The notes beneath the pieces are model-generated. The model worked only from the letters and a program-made list of their open reading frames with translations. It was not told where the DNA came from and made no database searches. The position numbers and the translations under genes were made by a program. From JACJXF01 sp038316435 (GTDB lineage: Bacteria > Bacteroidota > Bacteroidia > Bacteroidales > GCA-2748055), in assembly GCA_038316435.1 (NCBI GenBank), contig JBBQAQ010000012.1, positions 28,236-92,235 on the forward strand: a DNA stretch of 64,000 nucleotides, written 5' to 3'. Below are positions 35,943 to 43,761 of the stretch, piece by piece. How positions within the stretch are numbered: the stretch's first letter is position 1; every line of letters begins with the position of its first letter.

Positions 35943-37196
35943 TTACATATAGTCAGGATATTTGAATTTCTTATTCTGATAGTTAGTTAGAATAATATCT
36001 CCATCCTTTTTCCCCTGATAATAATCAGGTAAGAGAGGGATTTTACCTCCGCCACCAGGAGCGTCGATAACATAATGAGGAACTGCATAGCCGGATGTAA
36101 ATCCTCTTAATCCTTTGATTATCTCCAATCCTTTTTTCACAGAAGTTCTGAAATGGGAGGATCCTGGGATAGGGTCGCACTGGTAAAGATAATACGGACG
36201 TACCCTGACTTTCAGAAGCTCGTGAGTAAGTTTGGTATAAATCTCAACTTTATCGTTTATTCCTTTTAACAAAACTGTTTGGCTACCCATTGGAATTCCT
36301 GCATCAGCAAGCCTGTTGCAGGCTGCGATGGTTTCCTCAGTCATCTCATCGGGGTGAGTAAAATGAATACTCAGGTAAAGCGGATGATATTTCTTCAGCT
36401 TTTTAACCAGATCAGAAGTAATTCTTTGGGGAAGAACCACAGGAACTTTGGTTCCGATTCTAATTATTTCTACATGGGATATAGCTCTTAGACGTTCAAG
36501 TATGTATTCCAGACGGTTATCCGACATGGTAAGCGGATCGCCTCCGGATAGCAAAACATCTCTGATTTCAGCATGATTGGAGATATATTCAATAGCTGCA
36601 TCAATTTTACTCAGGTTTGGATGGCTTTTTTCAACTTTTCCAACCATGTGTGAACGAGTGCAGTAACGACAGTAAACGCTACATATTCCGGTGATGGTAA
36701 AAAGCACTCTGTCGGGATAACGGTGTACAATAAGTTCAACCGGACTGTCGTGACCTTCGCTAAGCGGATCGGATTCCTCGCCTGGAGAAATGATAAGTTC
36801 GTCAATTACAGGAACCACAGTTCTTCGCAAGGCCTGCAAAGGATTGCATCTGTCAAGGAGACTTGCATAATAAGGTGTGATTCGCATTGGTAGATTTACT
36901 TCCCTGTCGGAGATGGTTTTTTCTTCTGGAGAGAGATTCAGGAAGGTTTCAAGTTGCTTTAAGGTGGCGAAGCTGTTTCTGATTTGCCATTGCCAGTTGT
37001 TCCAGTCAGCTGCGCTGACTCCCGGGAAATGGCGCTCCTTAAAGGCCTGCGTCTTGGGATTGATTGGGAATTCTTTTTTTGTGCGTGCAGTAAAACTTAG
37101 TGTTTCATTTTGGGCCTGTCCGTATCTGCTTGGAGGTTCCTGACCATCGGCTTCGCCTGAAGTCGTGGTCATCACTTGTTTTTCTTCTGATTTCAT
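35943..37196 (-). CDS. kamA: Lysine 2,3-aminomutase family radical SAM enzyme
   Basis: Radical-SAM, PLP-dependent isomerisation of L-lysine to L-beta-lysine (3,6-diaminohexanoate) in KamA. 417 residues. [4Fe-4S] motif CSVYCRYC (near 170). A GGDPLTMSD block follows, then PLP lysine region and substrate-binding acidic residues in YQCDPIPGSSHFRT and HYVIDAPGGGGKIPLLP; these correspond to the two aspartates that hold the lysine side chain in clostridial KamA and are replaced in glutamate mutases. The full C-terminal half is present, so it is not the shorter EpmB. It heads a same-strand set with two ATP-grasp ligases and a GNAT acetyltransferase. No lysine-fermentation genes (kamDE, kdd) are nearby. 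Confidence 0.88.
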   Translation of the reverse strand: MKSEEKQVMTTTSGEADGQEPPSRYGQAQNETLSFTARTKKEFPINPKTQAFKERHFPGVSAADWNNWQWQIRNSFATLKQLETFLNLSPEEKTISDREVNLPMRITPYYASLLDRCNPLQALRRTVVPVIDELIISPGEESDPLSEGHDSPVELIVHRYPDRVLFTITGICSVYCRYCTRSHMVGKVEKSHPNLSKIDAAIEYISNHAEIRDVLLSGGDPLTMSDNRLEYILERLRAISHVEIIRIGTKVPVVLPQRITSDLVKKLKKYHPLYLSIHFTHPDEMTEETIAACNRLADAGIPMGSQTVLLKGINDKVEIYTKLTHELLKVRVRPYYLYQCDPIPGSSHFRTSVKKGLEIIKGLRGFTSGYAVPHYVIDAPGGGGKIPLLPDYYQGKKDGDIILTNYQNKKFKYPDYM

Positions 37197-37383
37197 GAGA
37201 AAGCTTTGCTTCTTAATAGTTTTTTTTAAAATTTATAATGATTATGTGCTTGATTTCAATTGTTTTATATCAGGTCTTTTAAACCTGTTTCTGCTCTTAA
37301 AATTTGATGTAATTATATAACATATTTTAATTCAATGTTCATTATAAAGTATTTTTTTTACACATTTTTAAAAAAGATGTTAA

Positions 37384-37604
37384 CTAATTGGGAAGGGTTA
37401 TATCAATAATCGTTCCACTCTTGCTGAAAAGCTCATTAATTCTGATATTTTGTCAGTTCTGTCATGCCATAAAACCGTTAAAAATTATGCTGATATTAAC
37501 AACTTTTCCTGCATTAAAACTGATAGTGGAAAGAATTGAGAATATAAATGACAGCTTTAATCCAACTGAGACTTCCCAATTTGAGTTTTCAGGTGAAATT
37601 TCAG
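37384..37604 (-). pseudogene. Possible remnant of a histidine kinase ATPase domain
   Basis: The 424-base gap 37197-37620 upstream of kamA has no intact gene. On the minus strand one frame reads LKLSFIFSILSTISFNAGKV, NISIIFNG, two stop codons, then RINELFSKSGTIIDITLPN and a stop. The blocks recall the N-box (EALNNIxKHAxAKxVxISI) and the final strand (GTTIxITLP) of HATPase_c in Bacteroidota sensor kinases. Weak similarity with two internal stops, so only a suggestion. Confidence 0.25.
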
Positions 37605-37620
37605 ATCGGAATTTCAATTT

Positions 37621-38916
37621 TCAAATACTATTTCCATTTGATTTTGGATTGATCACCCTGTTTCCTATCATGCATTCCAAACACTTCTTTTGCTTGCAAA
37701 AACGTGTTGTAAGGTGAATAAGTGCCTGCGATTCAAAAGCATTTGTAGCTTTAACTCCATATTTCTCCCATTTTATTAGGATTTCATTTTTTTCAGGGGA
37801 CAAAGATTCGAGTATGCAGATAATTTTATCTTTCAGATCTTGTCTTCTGCGAAAGTTCCCATAATGAAAAACAACCGGGATAAAAGAATTCATAATTACC
37901 AGGTCTGAAGCCATTTTGCCCATTTTTAGTTTTCGTCTTTTCCCTGTCTTGCCGAATAGATAATGGGTCTCCCAGTAACTTTCCATTCCCGGTTCGGTAA
38001 TTTTTCTCAATGATTTAAGATCTGTATGTTCAATGAGTTCAGCGAAAAGCGGATATTTCTGTACAATTATCGAAGCAAATTGGGCAATTCTCACAAGCGG
38101 AAAATTCCCCGGTCTGGCTCCCATAAACTTCCAGGTACTTTTATCCAGAACTCTTGGCGGCAAGGTCTTCACAAGGGAATGATACTCCCGCTGAAGTGAA
38201 ATATAATATTCATCTTCCGAAATCAAATCTTCAAGGAATCCAGCTTGGCCAAAAAGAATGGCGTTAATCGCAAGTGAATTCTGTCTGAATCTGAGCAAAC
38301 TGTTTAAAGGTGTAGTCCTGACAAGTGTTTCAAAGGGAATTGAATTTATTTTGAAGCCAAAACTTTTTCCCATGAAATGATAAAGTGTTTCTTCCCAGTT
38401 ATATTTATTTTCAGCAAGAATCTGATCCACTTCAAGAGTTTTTTCCCGAAGCCTTTCCATCATAAGTTTTGAAAGCCAGTCGCACCAGTATATTTTGTGG
38501 ATATTGGCCAGTTGTTTATGACAAGGAATAGTATCTGCGGTTTTTATTAACTGATTAAATCTGCTGATAATTTCCTCATCAAACTTCAGTACCAAGCATG
38601 GAATCTCTTCTCCACCAGGCCTCTCCAGCCGGCAGTCCTGCTCATAAACCACATGAAGAATTACGTTAAAAAATGCCGGATCGCTTTCATGATTATGCCG
38701 AAACCAATCGGATGCCTTTACATGAATTTCTACATTGCCCGCCCATTGTGTGTTCCCGATTTTTATCCTTGCATTAAAGAAGTCGGGGCCAGAAGCAAAA
38801 TTGTGCTGACCTGTGTCAATTATCTCGACTTTCTCCCCATTAACAAGCAGCGAGTCTTCATAAAAAAGCCGGTTTTCCCAGATGTAATGCAGTATATCTT
38901 CCTTTAAACTTGCCAT
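37621..38916 (-). CDS. DUF2851 family protein
   Basis: 431-residue conserved protein of Bacteroidota with no assigned reaction. Typical family opening MASLKEDILHYIWENRLFYE, followed by the block GQHNFASGPDFFNARIKIGN, in which acidic, Asn and Lys residues around GPDFFNAR are conserved, then VEIHVKASDW and HVVYEQD. The GPDFxxAR...NVEIHxxxSDW arrangement recalls a nuclease-like core (inference). The C-terminus carries a short cysteine cluster FCKQKKCLECMIG. Cytoplasmic; no signal peptide. It stands alone between pyrF and the kinase remnant. Confidence 0.85.
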   Translation of the reverse strand: MASLKEDILHYIWENRLFYEDSLLVNGEKVEIIDTGQHNFASGPDFFNARIKIGNTQWAGNVEIHVKASDWFRHNHESDPAFFNVILHVVYEQDCRLERPGGEEIPCLVLKFDEEIISRFNQLIKTADTIPCHKQLANIHKIYWCDWLSKLMMERLREKTLEVDQILAENKYNWEETLYHFMGKSFGFKINSIPFETLVRTTPLNSLLRFRQNSLAINAILFGQAGFLEDLISEDEYYISLQREYHSLVKTLPPRVLDKSTWKFMGARPGNFPLVRIAQFASIIVQKYPLFAELIEHTDLKSLRKITEPGMESYWETHYLFGKTGKRRKLKMGKMASDLVIMNSFIPVVFHYGNFRRRQDLKDKIICILESLSPEKNEILIKWEKYGVKATNAFESQALIHLTTRFCKQKKCLECMIGNRVINPKSNGNSI

Positions 38917-39007
38917 AGTGATACATTAAGAATTATTATCTTAATGCTCCCAAAAGGAAAAAATCAGCCTCAGGAATTGAAAATTTGAAAAAATAATTTA
39001 GGTGGAA

Positions 39008-39841
39008 TCAGATCAATTTAGCTTTTGCTAAATACTTCGACATTTCTTTCTGAATTTCATGCGCAGCATCGCGGGCAGCCTCATCAAAATGAGAAGTAAT
39101 ATCAGCGTAAATTATGCTACGACTGGCGTTTACAAGCAATCCGCATTGTGAATTCAGGCCGGCTTCACTTACTTCCTGAAGACTTCCACCCTGCGCTCCT
39201 ACACCAGGAATCAGAAGGAAATGCTTTGGTACTATTTTACGGACTTTCAAGAGCCAATCGGCTTTTGTAGCACCTATAACATACATCATATTATCAATGT
39301 TTCCCCAGTTTTTCGATGTATTCAGCACCCTTTCAAAAAGATATTCGTCAGTGCTGGCAAGCTTTTGCAATTGAAAATCTTCTGCTCCATCGTTTGATGT
39401 TAAGGCAAGAAGAATTACCCATTTATCGGGATAATTGAGGAAAGGTTTTACGCTGTCGACCCCCATATATGGCGCAACTGTGACTGCATCGAAATCGAAA
39501 TTCCGAAAAAAAGCAGAAGCGTACATTTTTGATGTATTGCCTATGTCGCCTCGCTTTGCATCAGCAATGATAAACATTTCGGGGAAATGGCTACGAATGT
39601 AATTAACGGTCATTTCAAGGCTTATCTGTCCTGCGGCACCAAGACTCTCGTAAAAAGCGAGGTTTGGCTTATAAGCCACGGCCAGATCTGCGGTTGCTTT
39701 AATAATCCTTTTGTTAAACTCAAACACAGGATAATCGCTATCCAGCAGAATTTTCGGAATCTTATCGTAGTCAGTATCCAGTCCTACGCATAGATAACTC
39801 TGCTTTTCTCTGATTTGCTTGAATAACTGACTTGAATTCAT
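39008..39841 (-). CDS. pyrF: Orotidine 5'-phosphate decarboxylase
   Basis: Last step of de novo UMP synthesis, decarboxylating OMP. 277 residues, the longer bacterial group 2 form. Catalytic block FIIADAKRGDIGNTSKMYAS with the Lys/Asp set; substrate-binding LCVGLDTDYDKIP near the start; phosphate-loop end LLIPGVGAQGGSLQEV and NASRSIIYA. Its ATG lies about 40 bases downstream of the prfA stop on the same strand, so the two may be co-transcribed, as is common in Bacteroidota. Confidence 0.95.
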   Translation of the reverse strand: MNSSQLFKQIREKQSYLCVGLDTDYDKIPKILLDSDYPVFEFNKRIIKATADLAVAYKPNLAFYESLGAAGQISLEMTVNYIRSHFPEMFIIADAKRGDIGNTSKMYASAFFRNFDFDAVTVAPYMGVDSVKPFLNYPDKWVILLALTSNDGAEDFQLQKLASTDEYLFERVLNTSKNWGNIDNMMYVIGATKADWLLKVRKIVPKHFLLIPGVGAQGGSLQEVSEAGLNSQCGLLVNASRSIIYADITSHFDEAARDAAHEIQKEMSKYLAKAKLI

Positions 39842-39881
39842 AAGGTGATGGGTTTGTTTGTATAATATTCAAAACTATACC

Positions 39882-40967
39882 TCAAATACCGCTCTCTTTA
39901 AGCCTTTCCGTGTTCTCAGCCATTTGAAGCTGCGAGATCATTTCCTGAATATCTCCGTTCAATACTGCCTGAAGGTTGTACATTGTATAGTTAATTCGAT
40001 GATCTGTAATTCTTCCCTGTGGGTAATTGTACGTCCGGATTTTTGCCGATCTGTCACCCGAAGAAACCATAGTTTTTCGTTTTAAAGCAATGGCATCCAT
40101 CCTTTTCTGATATTCGAGATTGTACAACCTGGTTCTCAGCTCTTTCATTGCTTTTTCAAGGTTTTTAATCTGGGATTTTTCATCCTGGCAAGTTACCACG
40201 AGTCCTGAAGGGATATGTGTAAGCCGGATTGCTGAATAGGTTGTATTTACTGACTGTCCGCCAGGACCTGATGAGCAATAGGTGTCTTTTCTGATATCTT
40301 CAGTCTTGAGTTGCACATCGAATTCATCTGCTTCAGGAAGAACCGCAACGGTAGCTGCTGAAGTATGAACCCTTCCCTGAGTTTCTGTTTGGGGAACGCG
40401 TTGTACGCGGTGAACACCAGACTCGTACTTCATTATACCATATACTCCGGCTCCTGTAACATCTATAATTACTTCCTTATAGCCACCCACTGTGCCTTCG
40501 GTTGCTGTTGTGATGTCGTATTTCCAACCTTTAATGTCAAAAAACTTGGTGTACATACGATAAAGATCTCCCGCAAAAATACTTGCTTCGTCGCCGCCTG
40601 TTCCTCCACGAATCTCAAGTACAGCATTTTTTTCATCTTCCGGATCACTTGGGATAAGAAGAAATTTTATCTTTTCTTCGAGTGGTTCAATTTTTGGCAC
40701 CAGAGTTTCCAATTCCTCTTTTGCCATTTCCCTCATTTCCTCATCCTTCTCATTGTTAAGGATATCTTGAGCAGAGATTATATTTTCAGTAATATTCTTA
40801 TGCTCATGATAAGCTTCCATAATGGGTTCCAGCTGTTTATACTCTTTATTTAGCTGGATATATTTTTTCATATCCGAAACGATATTCGGATTGGTGATTA
40901 ACTCGCTGACTTCATGAAAACGATTCTTAACACCCTGCAGTTTTTCTAAAAATAAATTATTGCTCAT
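39882..40967 (-). CDS. prfA: Peptide chain release factor 1
   Basis: Terminates translation at UAA and UAG. 361 residues. The tripeptide-anticodon region lies in domain 2 (RVQRVPQTETQGRVHTSAAT, where VPxTE precedes the PxT-type loop). The GGQ motif in YCSSGPGGQSVNTTYSAIRL triggers hydrolysis and carries the methylated Gln. Length and lack of the internal RF2 frameshift identify RF1. It follows the purM-like gene and precedes pyrF on the same strand. Confidence 0.96.
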   Translation of the reverse strand: MSNNLFLEKLQGVKNRFHEVSELITNPNIVSDMKKYIQLNKEYKQLEPIMEAYHEHKNITENIISAQDILNNEKDEEMREMAKEELETLVPKIEPLEEKIKFLLIPSDPEDEKNAVLEIRGGTGGDEASIFAGDLYRMYTKFFDIKGWKYDITTATEGTVGGYKEVIIDVTGAGVYGIMKYESGVHRVQRVPQTETQGRVHTSAATVAVLPEADEFDVQLKTEDIRKDTYCSSGPGGQSVNTTYSAIRLTHIPSGLVVTCQDEKSQIKNLEKAMKELRTRLYNLEYQKRMDAIALKRKTMVSSGDRSAKIRTYNYPQGRITDHRINYTMYNLQAVLNGDIQEMISQLQMAENTERLKESGI

Positions 40968-41037
40968 AAAAGTTATGATTTAAGCTCTGTAAAAATACAA
41001 AAAATAATAGGATTGACTGGTGAGAACAAAACAGTAG

Positions 41038-42204
41038 CTAATACTCGAAACTATCTTCCCCTGTTAAAATAGTAAGCTTTTTCCCGTTGAATGCTTCACA
41101 GCGTCCAATTATCTTAGCCTCGATATTGAAAGATTTGGCTGTCCTGATGACCAGTTCAGCCCTGGAAGCCGGAACATAGAATTCCATCCGATGGCCCATA
41201 TTAAAAACCTGCAGCATCTCTCGTAAAGGGGTGCCACTTTGATTTTGAATAAGTTTGAAAAGCGGAGGTGCTTCGAAAAGATTATCTTTTATAATGTGGA
41301 TGTTTTCAGCAAAATGCAACACTTTAGTCTGACCACCGCCTGAACAGTGAATCATTGCGTGAATATCAGGCCGGATCTCATCCAGAAGCTTTTTCACTAC
41401 CGGGGCGTAGGTTCTGGTTGGAGATAAAACCAGTTTTCCTGCTGTGCAATTTGTTCCGGGAACTATATCTGTAAGGCCAGTATTGCCTGAATAAACGAGA
41501 TTTAGTGGGATTTCATTATCGTAACTTTCGGGATATTTCACTCTGAGATAAGCTGAGAAAACATCATGCCGGGCAGAAGTAAGCCCATTGCTTCCCATTC
41601 CCCCGTTATACTCGCTTTCGTAGGTAGTTTGCCCAAAAGATGCAAGTCCTACGATAACATCACCATCCTGTATCTTGTTTTCAATAACATCAGAGCGTTT
41701 CAACCTGCATGTAACTGTAGAATCAACAATAATGGTACGAACAAGGTCGCCTACATCAGCCGTTTCCCCGCCTGTGGAAATGATGTTTATTCCTGAATCC
41801 CTTAAAATACTCAGGAACTCTTCGGTACCGTTGATTATGGCTGAAATTACTTCGCCTGGGATTTTGTTTTTATTTCTGCCGATTGTTGATGAAAGGAGGA
41901 TGTTATCAACTGCTCCGACACAAAGGAGATCGTCAAGGTTCATCACAATTGCATCCTGAGCAATTCCTTTCCAGACCGACATATCGCCTGTTTCTTTCCA
42001 GTATACGTAGGCGAGGGAGGATTTTGTGCCGGCGCCATCGGCATGCATAATTGTGCAAAAATCGGGGTCGCCTGCCAGAATATCCGGAATTACCTTGCAA
42101 AACGCATTGGGAAACAAGCCTTTGCTTATGTTCCGGATTGCATTATGAACATCCTCTTTCTGAGAGGATACGCCACGTTGACTATATTTTGATGATTCTG
42201 GCAC
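41038..42204 (-). CDS. purM: PurM-like phosphoribosylformylglycinamidine cyclo-ligase
   Basis: AIR synthase-type enzyme of purine synthesis. 388 residues from a GTG at 42204 (VPESSKYSQRGVSSQKEDVH), which aligns with family starts; the frame open to 42294 runs into a 20-base repeat and is unlikely. Motifs: MHADGAGTKSSLAYVYWKET (ATP/substrate loop), the AQDAIVMNLDDLLCVGA block with metal-binding Asp, STGGETADVGD, and glycine-rich GGGQTKVLHF in the C-terminal domain. Slightly longer than E. coli PurM, as in Bacteroidota. Upstream of prfA and pyrF on the same strand. Confidence 0.85.
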   Translation of the reverse strand: MPESSKYSQRGVSSQKEDVHNAIRNISKGLFPNAFCKVIPDILAGDPDFCTIMHADGAGTKSSLAYVYWKETGDMSVWKGIAQDAIVMNLDDLLCVGAVDNILLSSTIGRNKNKIPGEVISAIINGTEEFLSILRDSGINIISTGGETADVGDLVRTIIVDSTVTCRLKRSDVIENKIQDGDVIVGLASFGQTTYESEYNGGMGSNGLTSARHDVFSAYLRVKYPESYDNEIPLNLVYSGNTGLTDIVPGTNCTAGKLVLSPTRTYAPVVKKLLDEIRPDIHAMIHCSGGGQTKVLHFAENIHIIKDNLFEAPPLFKLIQNQSGTPLREMLQVFNMGHRMEFYVPASRAELVIRTAKSFNIEAKIIGRCEAFNGKKLTILTGEDSFEY

Positions 42205-42264
42205 TCTAATTTTTTGCGGAACAAAGGTAGTTATTTTTTTTAGAGGGAAGTCACCTTGACTCCG

Positions 42265-42312
42265 CTCGGTGCACTTTTGGCTTCCTCGGTGCACTTTTGG
42301 CTTCGCTCGGTG
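42265..42312. repeat. Tandem 20-base repeat (CTCGGTGCACTTTTGGCTTC)
   Basis: Two perfect copies (42265-42284, 42285-42304) and a degenerate start of a third, just upstream of purM. Non-coding. Confidence 0.75.
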
Positions 42313-42477
42313 CGCTAAGGATTCGTTTGGAGAAAGATGAAAAACGTATTCGTAAGTTATGTTACAATATTTTATAAATTTATGCAGACTTTCGGCTTCA
42401 TAAATTCGTAATCAGGTTTTTATTGGAAAAATAGATGTAGCCGGAGATTATATTATTTACCCGCAAATTACCAAACT

Positions 42478-43749
42478 ATGAACAGCACCCGGTTTCATAA
42501 GAATTGTTTTTCTATAATCTTGGGGATAATGATGTTTCCTTTGGCATTTTTAGCAAATTCAACTCCACTTCCTCCCGATACAAGTTTTGTTGAATTAAGG
42601 GGGAATGTGAAAGATAAAGATACAAAGGATGCCATTATTTTTGCAAGTGTTTACATAGTTGGAACAAGTATTGGCACTATTTCCAATGCCGACGGGCAAT
42701 TCATTATCAAAATACCAACCAGTAGAATCAACTCAAAAATAGGTGTTTCTTGTCTGGGATATAAAAATATTGAAATCCCAATACCGGATATGCAGAAGAT
42801 GCATAACGAAATCCAGCTTGAACTGGCAAGGTATTATATTCGTGAGCTTACCATTCGAAAGGTTGATCCAATCCAGCTAATAAGAGATGCCCGAAATAAA
42901 ATAAGTCAGAACTATGGCGATTCGCCGGCTATGCTCACTGCTTTTTACAGGGAAACAATTAAACAAAACCGTAATTATGTTGCCATTTCAGAGGCCGTTT
43001 TTGATGTGTACAAAGCTCCCTACAGCAGATATATTGACAATGACAGGGTTAAAATCTTCAAAGGCAGAAAGAGTCAGGATGTAGAGAAAATGGACACGAT
43101 ATTGTTTCGTTTACAAGGAGGACCATACTATCTCTTTATGCTGGATGTTATAAAAAATCCTGAAGAGCTTATCAGTGAAGAAAATTTCAATGTTTACGAC
43201 TTTTTTTATAATGGTCTTGAAACAGTTGAAGACCGGGATGCCTATATAATTGGCTTTGACCAGAAAAAAGGAATCAGCATGCCACTTTACAAGGGAAAGT
43301 TGTACATCGATGTTAATACACTTGCTATTTCGGGGATAGAATTTCAACTAAGCCCAACCGGACTTGAATTTGCGCCGGATGTGATGATAAAAAAGAAACC
43401 AATGGGTATGAAAATCGATATACCTGGAGCATATTATATTGTAAAATATCGCATCATCAATGACCGCTGGTTTTTGAGCTATGCCAGAACTGAAGCTCGT
43501 TTCCGGTGTAAATGGAATCGTAACTTATTCCGTTCTACTTATACCACTGTTTCTGAGATGGCAATTACCGATATTGATACTGATAATATAGTAAAATACA
43601 AAATCAAAGATACTGCCAGAGCTACCGATGTGTTTTCTGAACAGGTTAAGGATTTTGAAGATCCCGAATTCTGGGGAGAGTACAACATTATCAGACCGGA
43701 AGAATCGATCGAAGATGCTACACATAAGCTCACCAGAAAACTCAAATAA
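42478..43749 (+). CDS. Carboxypeptidase-like regulatory domain surface protein
   Basis: 423 residues. N-terminal signal sequence (FSIILGIMMFPLAFLANS), then a CarboxypepD_reg-like beta-sandwich (ELRGNVKDKDTKDAIIFASV, ADGQFIIKIP; about 38-110). The rest is a beta-rich region (AMLTAFYRETIKQNRNYVAI, FSPTGLEFAPDV) common in Bacteroidota envelope proteins annotated only by this first domain. The family is thought to act at the outer membrane; no enzyme motif is seen. It converges with the PorE-like gene, 12 bases apart at their 3' ends. Confidence 0.8.
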   Translation: MNSTRFHKNCFSIILGIMMFPLAFLANSTPLPPDTSFVELRGNVKDKDTKDAIIFASVYIVGTSIGTISNADGQFIIKIPTSRINSKIGVSCLGYKNIEIPIPDMQKMHNEIQLELARYYIRELTIRKVDPIQLIRDARNKISQNYGDSPAMLTAFYRETIKQNRNYVAISEAVFDVYKAPYSRYIDNDRVKIFKGRKSQDVEKMDTILFRLQGGPYYLFMLDVIKNPEELISEENFNVYDFFYNGLETVEDRDAYIIGFDQKKGISMPLYKGKLYIDVNTLAISGIEFQLSPTGLEFAPDVMIKKKPMGMKIDIPGAYYIVKYRIINDRWFLSYARTEARFRCKWNRNLFRSTYTTVSEMAITDIDTDNIVKYKIKDTARATDVFSEQVKDFEDPEFWGEYNIIRPEESIEDATHKLTRKLK

Positions 43750-43761
43750 GAATAAACAAGC

